From contig PFDW01000042.1 in assembly GCA_002793835.1 (NCBI GenBank), forward strand, positions 1 to 15,548: a stretch of 15,548 bases of DNA, in the 5' to 3' direction. The notes below the pieces were generated by a model. That model searched no databases, had not been told where the DNA came from, and was given only the letters and a program-made list of their open reading frames with translations. A program made the position numbers and the translations under genes. This DNA is from Candidatus Portnoybacteria bacterium CG10_big_fil_rev_8_21_14_0_10_36_7. GTDB taxonomy: Bacteria; Patescibacteriota; Minisyncoccia; Portnoybacterales; PFDW01. The number at the start of each line of letters is the position of its first letter. The stretch's first letter is position 1. Shown here piece by piece: positions 7,259-14,638 of this stretch.

Positions 7259-9280
7259 TTATGTGATGTCTTCTTCGGAGACATTTTCTTCTTCTTTATT
7301 TGGACTATTAGGGTTTCCCCATGTAGCATAGTCGCAATCAGGGTATCTATTGCAACCAAAAAATACTTTTCTTTTTTTCATCCGTCTTTCAACTAATTCG
7401 CCTTGGGAGCATTTGGGGCAAGGAATTTTTGTTGATTTAACAATCGCTTCTGTATGACGACAATCTGGAAATTTTGAGCATGCATAAAATCTGCCGAATC
7501 TGCCCGACTTAATAACTATAGCACCTCCGCATTTTGGACAAATTTTGTTGGTTGTTTCTTCAACTTTCTTTCTATCAGCAACAACAATTTGTTTTTTTTC
7601 TAGATTTTTAATAAATGGATTATAAAATTCGTTTAATACCGAGGTCCATTCAATCTTTCCTTCGGCAACTTCGTCAAATTCTGCTTCCATTTTAGCAGTG
7701 AATTTTACATCAACAATTTCAGGAAAATGTTCCGACAGTATTTCATTAACTTTGGTTCCAATTTCTGTCGGTTGAAGTTTTTTCTGTTCATTTTTAAATA
7801 TATAATTGCGGTCTTGAATCGTAGATAAAGTTGGAGCATAGGTAGATGGGCGACCAATACCTTCTTTTTCTAGTACTTTAATTAAGGTAGCTTCAGAATA
7901 TCGGGCAGGTGGTTGAGTAAAATGTTGTTCGTGAATTAATTTTAATAAATCAAGTTGTTCATTTTCAGATAGTTTAGGTAGTATAACTTCTTCAACTTTT
8001 CCAGCATATAAGTTTAGCCAGCCAGGAAATTTAATTTGTGATCCATTAGCTCGGAAGATGTATTTTGAATTTTTGCCTGCGGCGTTTATATCTATAGCAA
8101 CGGTGTCTAGTATTGCATCGGCCATTTGAGAAGCCATAAATCGTCGCCAAATTAAATTATATAATTTAAATTGTTGAGCATCTAAATATTGTTTAATGCT
8201 ATCTGGTGAAACAGCAGGCATAGTTGGACGAACCGCTTCGTGCGCTTCTTGTGCGCCTTTACTTTTTGTTTTAAATCGTCGCTCTTTGGAGTAGTCTGCC
8301 CCAACATTTTTAGAAATATAGTTTTTTGCTTCTTTTATCGACTGCTCTGATATATTTAGCGAGTCTGTTCTCATATAGGTAATAAGACCAGTAGATTGGC
8401 CATTGCCTAATTCAACACCTTCGTAAAGTTGCTGAGCCAGGCGCATGGTTTGCTTGGAGGAGAAGCGAAGTTTTGCCGAAGAATATTGTTGCAAAGTACT
8501 TGTTGCAAATGGTGGCAAAGGACGGCGGATTGTTTCTTTTTTATTAATTGTTTCAACAATATATTTTGCACCCTCTAGGTCAGTAACAATCTCGTCTGCT
8601 TGTGCGGAGTTTTTTATTTCTAATTTATCAAGTGATTGTTCATCTTTTTTGAATAAATTTGCTGTAAATTCTGATATCTCACCTTGCTGTTTTTTTAAAT
8701 TAGCGGAAATTGACCAATACTCATTTGCTTTAAACGCCAATATTTCTTTTTCTCTTTCTACTATTAATTTAACCGCCACTGATTGGACGCGTCCAGCTGA
8801 AAGACCTCTGGCAACTTTCCTCCATAAGAAGGGGGATAGGTTATAACCAACCAATCTATCTAAAACTCTGCGAGCTTGTTGTGCGTTTACCAAATGCATG
8901 TCTAGGTGGCGAGGTTTTTCTAGTGCCTCTAAAATTGCGTCTTTGGTGATTTCATGAAAAACAATTCGTTGAGTATCTTTTTCTTCAATTTTGAGTGCAG
9001 TCGCCAAGTGCCAAGCAATAGCTTCGCCTTCTCTGTCTTCGTCGGTTGCCATTATTATTGAATCGGCTTTTTCAGCAGTTTTTTTTAATAAAGTTAAATT
9101 TTTCTTTGCTTTAACAGGTGTTATATATTTAGGGAGAAAATTATTTTCTACATCAACCCCAATCGTAGACTTTGGTAAATCTCGAACATGACCAAATGAA
9201 GATAAAATTTTATATTTTTTATCCAAGAATTTGGTAATCGTTCGTGCTTTAGTTGGTGACTCTACGATTATTAATTTCAT
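7259..9280 (-). CDS. topA: DNA topoisomerase I (type IA)
   Basis: TopA relaxes negative supercoils by passing single strands. The 673-residue protein has an N-terminal Toprim domain (IIVESPTKA at 4-12 with Glu7; ATDEDREGE at 78-86 with Asp80, Asp82, Glu84) and SAGRVQSVAV (161-170). The active-site Tyr302 lies in GLITYMRTDS (298-307). Two C-terminal four-cysteine zinc ribbons follow, with CPKCGG..ACSKFPDC and CPKCSQG..GCNRYPDC patterns. E. coli TopA is about 865 residues, so this is a compact form with fewer C-terminal modules. The start overlaps the dprA stop as ATGA (9277-9280), giving coupled translation. A hairpin terminator lies downstream at 7204-7235. The call is very secure. Confidence 0.97.
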   Translation of the reverse strand: MKLIIVESPTKARTITKFLDKKYKILSSFGHVRDLPKSTIGVDVENNFLPKYITPVKAKKNLTLLKKTAEKADSIIMATDEDREGEAIAWHLATALKIEEKDTQRIVFHEITKDAILEALEKPRHLDMHLVNAQQARRVLDRLVGYNLSPFLWRKVARGLSAGRVQSVAVKLIVEREKEILAFKANEYWSISANLKKQQGEISEFTANLFKKDEQSLDKLEIKNSAQADEIVTDLEGAKYIVETINKKETIRRPLPPFATSTLQQYSSAKLRFSSKQTMRLAQQLYEGVELGNGQSTGLITYMRTDSLNISEQSIKEAKNYISKNVGADYSKERRFKTKSKGAQEAHEAVRPTMPAVSPDSIKQYLDAQQFKLYNLIWRRFMASQMADAILDTVAIDINAAGKNSKYIFRANGSQIKFPGWLNLYAGKVEEVILPKLSENEQLDLLKLIHEQHFTQPPARYSEATLIKVLEKEGIGRPSTYAPTLSTIQDRNYIFKNEQKKLQPTEIGTKVNEILSEHFPEIVDVKFTAKMEAEFDEVAEGKIEWTSVLNEFYNPFIKNLEKKQIVVADRKKVEETTNKICPKCGGAIVIKSGRFGRFYACSKFPDCRHTEAIVKSTKIPCPKCSQGELVERRMKKRKVFFGCNRYPDCDYATWGNPNSPNKEEENVSEEDIT

Positions 9281-10359
9281 TTTTTTATATAATTTAGTCC
9301 GCCAAGGTTTTTAATTCTTCCTTTTAATTCCATCTCAAGGAGAATAGCGTTCACAACCGAAGCCTCAAGCTTAGCCATTTTTATTATTTTGTCAATGTGG
9401 GTTGGCTCTTTGCATAAGCAATTTAGAATGACATTTTCTTCGGCTGATGCACCAAAAATAATTTTAGGTTCTTTGGCCTTGGGTATTGTTTGTAAGTTGA
9501 GCTCTTCCATTATGTCGTAAGTATTTTGAACTAGTTTTGCGCCACGTTTTATGAGTTTATTTGTTCCAGCTGAGGTTGGCCAATATATGGATCCTGGAAC
9601 GGCAAACACCTCTCTGTTTTGCGCGAGCGCATGTTCTGCAGTTATTAATGCTCCACTTTTTTCTTCTGCTTCAATTAGAAGCACGCCAAGTGAGAGGCCG
9701 CTGATAATTCTGTTGCGGAGTGGAAAATGATAAGGCATCGCTTTGGTGCCTATAGGAAATTCGGATACAACCGCACCGTTAGTGGCTATTTTTTCGGCTA
9801 GTTTTTGGTTTTGAGGAGGGTATATATTTTGGCGGTCTAATCTCGATCCGATTACGGCGATTGTTCTCCCTCCGGCTTCGAGTGTTGATTGATGGGCCAA
9901 AGTATCAATACCTCTGGCTAGTCCGCTTACAATTGTGAGGCCTTCACTTGAAAGCCCAACACTTAGATCAGGAGTCACTTGTTGACCGTAGATTGATATT
10001 TTTCTTGATCCAACTATTCCTATAGCGAATTCATCCTCTGGAATTATCTTTCCTTTTACGTAAAGCACATGAGGGGGATCATAAATTTGTTTAAGTCTAG
10101 CTGGATAATTATTGTCAGATATCGTTATTGCTTTAATATTTTTTTTTAATAATTTTTTATATTCATCGGTTGGGTTAATTCGCTGTTTATTATCTAAAAA
10201 TTTTTGTATCCATTCTTGGGGTAGCCCCGATCTTGTCAATTCATTTGTATTTGCATGCCAAGCTTTTTCTATATTACCAAAAAAAGCCAAAAGTTTTTTA
10301 AATTTAACAGGCCCAGTGCCCGGGATTAAATTAAAAGCATTATAGTATTGGCCATCCAT
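9277..10359 (-). CDS. dprA: DNA-processing protein DprA (Smf)
   Basis: DprA protects incoming single-stranded DNA and loads RecA during natural transformation. The 360-residue protein has a helix-hairpin-helix-like N-terminus (LIPGTGPVKFKKLLAFFG, 11-28) and a Rossmann-like core. Core motifs are GIVGSRK (114-120), VSGLARGIDTLAH (144-156), AVIGSRLDRQNIYPPQN (168-184), FPLRNRIISGLS (212-223) and KSGALITAEHAL (234-245). A C-terminal winged-helix-like domain (about 307-360) completes it. Length is normal. It directly precedes and overlaps topA, a pairing known in many bacteria. The upstream gap holds a plus-strand RNA promoter. I see no strong promoter for dprA itself and no Shine-Dalgarno sequence. 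Confidence 0.95.
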   Translation of the reverse strand: MDGQYYNAFNLIPGTGPVKFKKLLAFFGNIEKAWHANTNELTRSGLPQEWIQKFLDNKQRINPTDEYKKLLKKNIKAITISDNNYPARLKQIYDPPHVLYVKGKIIPEDEFAIGIVGSRKISIYGQQVTPDLSVGLSSEGLTIVSGLARGIDTLAHQSTLEAGGRTIAVIGSRLDRQNIYPPQNQKLAEKIATNGAVVSEFPIGTKAMPYHFPLRNRIISGLSLGVLLIEAEEKSGALITAEHALAQNREVFAVPGSIYWPTSAGTNKLIKRGAKLVQNTYDIMEELNLQTIPKAKEPKIIFGASAEENVILNCLCKEPTHIDKIIKMAKLEASVVNAILLEMELKGRIKNLGGLNYIKK

Positions 10360-10364
10360 TTAAC

Positions 10365-10392
10365 TTGACAATTTAAGTGTATTTGCTATAGA
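10365..10392 (+). promoter_or_regulatory. Promoter of the 6S-like RNA
   Basis: A perfect -35 TTGACA (10365-10370) is followed after 16 nt by TATAGA (10387-10392), preceded by TGC as an extended -10. The expected start is 10399-10400, exactly where the long closing stem begins. It points away from dprA and toward pth, so it serves no protein gene. It is the only fully consensus -35 with a matching -10 in the window. Confidence 0.75.
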
Positions 10393-10399
10393 ATTATTT

Positions 10400-10548
10400 G
10401 AAATCGTTCTTTCTACCATCCTGCTTGCGAGCGGTGAAAGGTTAAGGAACCCCTCCTAAACTTTAATCTAGTAGCCATGAGCTTGGAAATCTTTCTTTAT
10501 TGAAAGAACTTCTGACGCTCGTCGGCGGGATAGTGGACGGAATTATTT
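10400..10548 (+). ncRNA. Structured RNA, candidate 6S RNA
   Basis: Positions 10401-10433 pair with 10516-10548 as a near-continuous stem of 33 positions: 29 pairs and four single mismatches (10405/10544, 10411/10538, 10417/10532, 10426/10523). Six are G-U pairs, which would become A-C on the other strand, so the RNA is on plus. Inside is a large 5'-side bubble (10434-10482) with AACCCCTCC, then an apical hairpin: TTGGAA (10483-10488)/TTCTGA (10510-10515), and TCTTTC (10490-10495)/GAAAGA (10502-10507) with a 6-nt loop. A consensus promoter starts it. Length (about 149 nt), closing stem, bubble and apical hairpin match 6S RNA (ssrS), which binds RNA polymerase sigma-70 holoenzyme. TTGCGAGCGG and GTCGGCGGGAT recall E. 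coli 6S (from memory). It lacks SRP, tmRNA and RNase P signatures. The 3' end overlaps pth by 6 nt. Confidence 0.6.
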
Positions 10549-11073
10549 GAATGCCATTGATAATTGTTCTATGGCTTTTTTAATTATTTTAGGCAATGCT
10601 TTCTGTTGGGTAGGAGTAAACTTTCCTAGAACTAATTTCATTGCATCAACTTTCTTTTTACCAGGTTGCGTGCCTAATCTGATTCGTGTAACGTCTATAG
10701 TTTTTAAAACTTTAAGTATTGATTCAACCCCTCGGTGTCCAGCAGCATTTTTACCAAATGATATTTTAAAATTTCCGAAAGGTATATCAACGTCGTCATG
10801 TGTAATAATAATATCCTTCGATTTAATCTTGTAAAATTTTGTTAGTAATGCGGTCGCACGTCCAGATGCATTCATCATAGTTTGTGGTTTGGCTAAAATA
10901 ACTTTTTCATTTTTTATTTTTCCTTCGCTTATTTCTGATTGAAATTTTTCGTTTAACTCAAAATCACTAAATTCAAATTGCTTGGATAAAATTTCTATAA
11001 ATTTAAATCCATAATTATGACGAGTTTTTTCTAAGTTTTTGCCGGGGTTGCCTAACCCGATTATTAATTTCAT
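10543..11073 (-). CDS. pth: Peptidyl-tRNA hydrolase
   Basis: Pth frees tRNA from peptidyl-tRNA that drops off ribosomes. The 176-residue protein has the N-terminal signature IIGLGNPGKNLEKTRHNYGF (Asn9 and catalytic His19), LAKPQTMMNASG (60-71) and THDDVDIPFG (91-100, Asp93). AGHRGVESI (111-119) follows, where the family's GHNG usually has Asn in place of Arg114. Length is slightly short for the family (about 190). It begins 1 nt after the lcp stop, so the two are co-transcribed. Its 3' end overlaps, on the opposite strand, the candidate 6S RNA and a possible terminator for it. Identity is secure. Confidence 0.95.
   Translation of the reverse strand: MKLIIGLGNPGKNLEKTRHNYGFKFIEILSKQFEFSDFELNEKFQSEISEGKIKNEKVILAKPQTMMNASGRATALLTKFYKIKSKDIIITHDDVDIPFGNFKISFGKNAAGHRGVESILKVLKTIDVTRIRLGTQPGKKKVDAMKLVLGKFTPTQQKALPKIIKKAIEQLSMAFK
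10553..10581 (+). terminator. Possible terminator for the 6S-like RNA, inside pth (antisense)
   Basis: GCCAT (10553-10557) pairs with ATGGC (10571-10575) over a 13-nt loop and is followed directly by TTTTTT (10576-10581). It lies 5 nt downstream of the closing stem of the RNA and in the same direction. A 5-bp stem with a large loop is weak, so termination may be partial or rely on the closing stem; 6S RNAs are also often trimmed at the 3' end. Confidence 0.35.
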
Positions 11074-11074
11074 A

Positions 11075-12091
11075 TTATTTTTTTAAGATATTATTTATAA
11101 AGCTGTGGAATTCAGTATAATCATTTTCTCCTGCCTTAGGAATTACTATTGATGCAGTATTTTCTCCTAAATCTCTTGAACTGACTTTAAGTAAATTTTC
11201 TTGATCGGTATTATTTAAAGTGTATGTTGCCAAATTGCTTGGGTCAATGTTATATACAGCACTCCATAAGTTTTTTAAATCAAATATTGATAAATCAGTA
11301 TACAAATTATCGTGTAATGTATTTAGTATATTGAAATATGTTATAAAATGCCAGACGGGGTTTAAGCTTAATACCTTTTCAGCCACGGCTTTGATAACTT
11401 GTTGTTGCCGTGCAGAGCGTTCAAAATCATTATCCTGATTGCGGGTGCGCATGTATTTTATTGCTGTTGCTCCGTCTAATTTCTGGACTCCCTTTTTTAA
11501 AGAAAGTGTTTCGTAAGAGTTATTCGGACCAGGGTAGCCACTGTCATAAATATCTGTTTTTACATCAATAGTGGCTCCTCCAATTTTTTCAATAATTTCT
11601 TGAGTGGTTGAAAGATTAACTCTTAAATAATTATTGATTTTTTGTCCTGATATATTTTCAATTGCTGATTTTATTATTGATAAATTATTCATATCCATTT
11701 GGTATAGTGAATTTAATTTAGTGGAGTATTGTTTTCCAGGAATTTTTACCCACAGGTCTCGGGGGAAAGATATGAGTGATGAGGTTTTATGTTTTTTGTC
11801 TAAAGACGCTAGTATAATTGTGTCTGTTAAATTTGGCGCGCTATTGCCTGGTCCAGCAATCCCTAGAATTAGTATATTTTGAACATCGTTATCAGACACA
11901 GTGTCATTTATTGATTGAGTTGTTATGACGCTGGCTGATAGAGTAGACAGTACTCCAGAAATAGACCAATTCATTCCTGCTTGACTAAAAACCCTGGTCG
12001 TATTTAATAATTTACCCGTAGTAAAAACAATCGCTACAATAAGTAAGCCATTGGCAATATATAGTAAAAATTGCTTAAATCTGTAGTTCAT
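11075..12091 (-). CDS. LytR-CpsA-Psr (LCP) family cell-envelope ligase
   Basis: LCP enzymes move lipid-linked glycopolymers such as teichoic acids, arabinogalactan or capsule onto peptidoglycan or proteins. The 338-residue protein has one N-terminal membrane anchor (about 7-29) and an extracytoplasmic LCP domain starting at NILILGIAGPG (72-82). It carries LTDTIIL (88-94), SFPRDLWV (108-115; Arg111, Asp112), a GGATIDV strand (171-177) and YMRTRNQDNDFERSARQQQ (213-231), whose arginines bind the pyrophosphate. About 100 further residues follow, not recognised. The acceptor polymer cannot be read from the sequence. It is the first gene of the lcp-pth unit and shares a divergent promoter region with lepB. 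A TATAAT lies 6 nt before its ATG, so it is probably leaderless. Confidence 0.92.
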   Translation of the reverse strand: MNYRFKQFLLYIANGLLIVAIVFTTGKLLNTTRVFSQAGMNWSISGVLSTLSASVITTQSINDTVSDNDVQNILILGIAGPGNSAPNLTDTIILASLDKKHKTSSLISFPRDLWVKIPGKQYSTKLNSLYQMDMNNLSIIKSAIENISGQKINNYLRVNLSTTQEIIEKIGGATIDVKTDIYDSGYPGPNNSYETLSLKKGVQKLDGATAIKYMRTRNQDNDFERSARQQQVIKAVAEKVLSLNPVWHFITYFNILNTLHDNLYTDLSIFDLKNLWSAVYNIDPSNLATYTLNNTDQENLLKVSSRDLGENTASIVIPKAGENDYTEFHSFINNILKK

Positions 12092-12097
12092 AACGTT

Positions 12098-12106
12098 ATT
12101 ATAGCA
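12098..12106 (-). promoter_or_regulatory. Extended -10 promoter of the LCP gene
   Basis: TGCTATAAT on the minus strand (plus 12098-12106), with the -10 ending 6 nt before the ATG at 12091. Transcription should start at the start codon itself. At 17-18 nt the -35 would be AGCAAA or AAGCAA, a poor match, so the extended -10 probably carries the promoter. Confidence 0.65.
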
Positions 12107-12121
12107 TACAAAATCTGCTAT

Positions 12122-12150
12122 TTGCTTTTTTGTAAAAGTTATGCTATATT
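12122..12150 (+). promoter_or_regulatory. Promoter of the lepB operon
   Basis: TTGCTT (12122-12127), 17 nt, then TATATT (12145-12150) preceded by TGC. The -10 ends 9 nt before the lepB ATG, so the leader would be about 2-3 nt. It is back-to-back with the LCP promoter, in the same layout as the atp/parA pair. Confidence 0.7.
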
Positions 12151-12159
12151 GTTCATGTT

Positions 12160-12720
12160 ATGGAGAGGGAACATTTCAGTTTTTTGGAGCTCTTAAAAGT
12201 CGCCTTAATATCTTTGGCGATCGTTTTGCCAATAAGGTATTTTTTGATGCAGCCTTTTTTTGTAAAGGGGGCGTCTATGGAACCAAATTATGAAGATGGC
12301 CAATATTTAATAATCGATGAAATCAGTTGGAGATTTAGAGAGCCAAAAAGAGGAGAAGTTACTGTTTTTAAATATTCAAAAGATACTAGCCAGTATTATA
12401 TAAAAAGAATAATAGGGTTGCCAAATGAAACAATTAAAATAGAGAATAATCAAGTTTCTGTCCTGATGGTTGGCACGTCATCGTTTGAAAAGTTAGAGGA
12501 AAAATATTTGGATTCTACGCAGATTACTGAAGGAGATGTAACAGTTAAATTAGCGGATGACGAATATTTTGTGATGGGGGATAATCGTTTAGCAAGTTAT
12601 GATTCAAGAAGATTTGGGCCAGTTCAAAGAAGTTATTTCGTAGGAAGAGCTTGGATCCGGGCGTGGCCGTTTGGCGCAGCCGTTTTATTGCCATCAGTAC
12701 AATATTCATTAAATAAATAA
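12160..12720 (+). CDS. lepB: Signal peptidase I
   Basis: This membrane protease removes signal peptides from exported proteins using a Ser/Lys dyad. The 186-residue protein has an N-terminal membrane segment (about 11-30) and box B with the nucleophile Ser39 (VKGASMEPNYEDG). Box D carries the general base Lys82 (YYIKRIIGLP) and box E is GDNRLASYDSR (140-150). A hydrophobic stretch (169-180) lies near the C-terminus. The length is that of compact Gram-positive-like SPase I (SipS type), not the about 320-residue E. coli LepB. The start at 12160 follows its promoter by 9 nt without a Shine-Dalgarno sequence. The stop is 2 nt before hisS, so they form one operon. Identity is secure. Confidence 0.95.
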   Translation: MEREHFSFLELLKVALISLAIVLPIRYFLMQPFFVKGASMEPNYEDGQYLIIDEISWRFREPKRGEVTVFKYSKDTSQYYIKRIIGLPNETIKIENNQVSVLMVGTSSFEKLEEKYLDSTQITEGDVTVKLADDEYFVMGDNRLASYDSRRFGPVQRSYFVGRAWIRAWPFGAAVLLPSVQYSLNK

Positions 12721-12722
12721 TT

Positions 12723-14015
12723 ATGGCTTCAAAAAGTTTTCAATCACCAAAAGGTATGCCTGATATCTTGCCACAAGATCAGGCGTATTGGGAAAAAGTA
12801 AGAAAAATTGTAAAAGATCTTTCTGGCATTTACGGTTTTTCAAGAATAGATACACCAATTGTAGAAGATACAGCGCTTTTTGAGCGTGGCACAGGAGAAG
12901 CGACCGAGGTTGTTTCAAAACAAATGTATTCTTTTAAGACTAAAGGTGGATATAATTTAACATTAAGACCAGAGGGGACGCCTTCTATTGCTCGTGCTTA
13001 TATTCAGCATGGCATGATTAATCTCCCGCATCCGTTGAAGCTTTATTATATAGGGCCATTTTTTCGTCATGAACAGCCACAGAGTGGACGATTTAGACAA
13101 TTTCACCAATTTGGATTTGAAATTATTGGTGAAAAAAGTCCAGTGCTTGATGCACAAATAATTCAAATATTTTTAACAATCTGTGAGAATTTGGGATTAA
13201 AAAACTTATCAATTCATTTAAATAGTATCGGTTGTCCATCTTGTCGTCCGGAGTATAGAAAGGTGCTTAAAGATTGGTTGGGAGCTAAATCAAAAAAACT
13301 TTGTTTGGATTGTCGGGTTCGTATTAAAAAAAATCCTTTGAGAGTTCTAGATTGTAAAGACGAAAAATGTAAGCAGATGATTAACGGAGCACCAAATATT
13401 ATTGATTATTTGTGTTCTGATTGTAAAACACATTTTAAGAAATTACTTGAGTTTTTAGATGAATTGGAAATACCTTATTTTATAAGTCCATTTTTAGTTC
13501 GTGGACTTGATTATTACACTAAAACAGTCTTTGAAGTTTTTTCAGACGCAGGAGAAGAAGATCCTGTTGCCTTAGGTGGTGGCGGACGCTACGATGTTTT
13601 AATAAGCGATTTAGGGGGAAAAGATACTTCAGCGGTTGGGGCAGCGTTTGGTATAGAGAGACTTGTTAATTTAATGAAAAAGCAACAAGTGAAACTAAGC
13701 CAACGGCCAGCTCCTAAGGTTTTTCTGGTACATCTGGGTGACTTAGGGAAAGTAAAAAGTTTGAAATTATTTAATGATTTGTATCGAGCGGGAATAATCG
13801 CTGGTGAAGCATTCGGTAAAGATAGTATTAAATCACAGTTTAAGATTGCCGATAGAATAGGGGCTAAGTTTAGTTTAATTTTAGGGCAACAAGAAGCTTT
13901 GGATAACGCAGTAATTTTACGTGATATGGAATCAGGTGTACAAGAAGTTATTCCTTTGCCGAATATTGCGGTTGAAGTTAAGAAACGATTACGAAAAGTA
14001 GTGATTAAAAAATAA
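12723..14015 (+). CDS. hisS: Histidyl-tRNA synthetase
   Basis: HisRS charges tRNA-His and is a class II synthetase. The 430-residue protein has motif 1/2 elements LTLRPEGTPSIAR (79-91) and FFRHEQPQSGRFRQFHQFG (113-131). The histidine-binding HisA motif RGLDYYTKTVFEV (260-272) follows, then LGGGGRYD (284-291) and motif 3 AAFGIERL (307-314), and an anticodon-binding domain from about 327. A Cys-rich insertion at about 171-234 (CPSC, LCLDC, DCKDEKC, LCSDC) is typical of many bacterial HisRS proteins and may bind zinc. Length is normal. The last base of its TAA is the first base of the HIT ATG (TAATG), so translation is coupled. The call is very secure. Confidence 0.97.
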   Translation: MASKSFQSPKGMPDILPQDQAYWEKVRKIVKDLSGIYGFSRIDTPIVEDTALFERGTGEATEVVSKQMYSFKTKGGYNLTLRPEGTPSIARAYIQHGMINLPHPLKLYYIGPFFRHEQPQSGRFRQFHQFGFEIIGEKSPVLDAQIIQIFLTICENLGLKNLSIHLNSIGCPSCRPEYRKVLKDWLGAKSKKLCLDCRVRIKKNPLRVLDCKDEKCKQMINGAPNIIDYLCSDCKTHFKKLLEFLDELEIPYFISPFLVRGLDYYTKTVFEVFSDAGEEDPVALGGGGRYDVLISDLGGKDTSAVGAAFGIERLVNLMKKQQVKLSQRPAPKVFLVHLGDLGKVKSLKLFNDLYRAGIIAGEAFGKDSIKSQFKIADRIGAKFSLILGQQEALDNAVILRDMESGVQEVIPLPNIAVEVKKRLRKVVIKK

Positions 14016-14341
14016 TGGAAGATTGTCTTTTCTGTAAAATAGTTAATAAAAAGGTAGCATCAGATATTGTTCTTGAAGATGATAGCATTATTATTTTTAA
14101 AGATATTAATCCCAAGGCTGATGTCCATTTATTAATTGTCCTTAAAAAACATATTGAATCGGTTGAGCATTTAGTTGAGGAAGACAAAGAATTAATTTCA
14201 CAAATGATTTTTGCTGCACAAAAAATAGCTCGCCAAATCGGTGTGGCAAAAAATGGTTATAAATTGCAATTTAATGTAGGTCGAGATGGCGGGCAAATTA
14301 TAGATCACATACATTTGCATTTGATTGCAAATGTAAAATGA
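14015..14341 (+). CDS. HIT (histidine triad) family hydrolase, HINT type
   Basis: HIT/HINT proteins split nucleoside phosphoramidates and related AMP conjugates. The 108-residue protein has the N-terminal CLFCKI (4-9; half of a zinc site in several members), FKDINPKADVHLLIVLKKHI (28-47) and the catalytic triad DHIHLHLI near the C-terminus. Length matches HINT/HinT. It overlaps hisS by one base, and rpsU follows 15 nt later. Both neighbours are translation genes; HINT proteins can process aminoacyl-adenylates, which fits next to a synthetase gene (inference). Family assignment is secure; the exact substrate is not known. Confidence 0.93.
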   Translation: MEDCLFCKIVNKKVASDIVLEDDSIIIFKDINPKADVHLLIVLKKHIESVEHLVEEDKELISQMIFAAQKIARQIGVAKNGYKLQFNVGRDGGQIIDHIHLHLIANVK

Positions 14342-14343
14342 AA

Positions 14344-14350
14344 AGGAGGT
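14344..14350 (+). promoter_or_regulatory. Strong Shine-Dalgarno sequence of rpsU
   Basis: AGGAGGT lies within AAAAGGAGGTG, 6 nt before the ATG at 14357. With the Nudix gene, it is one of only two near-perfect sites in the window. rpsU may be favoured, or autoregulated, through the anti-Shine-Dalgarno tail of 16S rRNA, next to which bS21 sits. Confidence 0.8.
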
Positions 14351-14356
14351 GTTTTT

Positions 14357-14638
14357 ATGGCAATAGAAGTTAAACGAAAAGAAAGAGAGACAACCGGTAG
14401 TTTGTTAAGACGCTTTTCACAACGAATGAAGCAAAGCGGTGTTTTGCATAAGGCAAGAAAAGGTAGGTTTTACATTAAACCAAAAACTAAACGACAAGAA
14501 CGCTTAGGTGCAAAACGACGTCAACAGTTAATTGGGTTGCGAGAGGAATTAGTTAAAAGTGGACAACTCCAAGAAGGCGAATTAATACCAAAAGATAAAA
14601 TTAAAGCTTATGAGCTCAAATCTTCAAAATCAAATTAA
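14357..14638 (+). CDS. rpsU: Small ribosomal subunit protein bS21
   Basis: bS21 sits near the 3' end of 16S rRNA on the platform and helps initiation. The 93-residue product is very basic. It has the family core SLLRRFSQRMKQSGVLHKARKGRFYIKP (about 15-42), matching the LRRF-x-x-x-x-x-x-G-V-L pattern and the Phe-Tyr-x-Lys-Pro stretch. Classical S21 is about 70 residues, so this form carries a C-terminal extension of about 25 residues (GQLQEGELIPKDKIKAYEL), part of which overlaps the next gene. The start is fixed by an excellent Shine-Dalgarno sequence. It lies between HIT and the yqeY-like gene. Confidence 0.94.
   Translation: MAIEVKRKERETTGSLLRRFSQRMKQSGVLHKARKGRFYIKPKTKRQERLGAKRRQQLIGLREELVKSGQLQEGELIPKDKIKAYELKSSKSN

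Noticed and set aside
10400..10548. The structured RNA as SRP RNA, tmRNA or RNase P RNA
   Set aside because: It lacks the GGAAGCAG-type SRP domain, the tRNA-like end and tag reading frame of tmRNA, and the conserved core of RNase P; at about 149 nt it is also too short for the last two.
3778..14341. TGA recoding as in Gracilibacteria
   Set aside because: parA and the HIT gene end in TGA at exactly the expected family lengths, so TGA acts as a stop.
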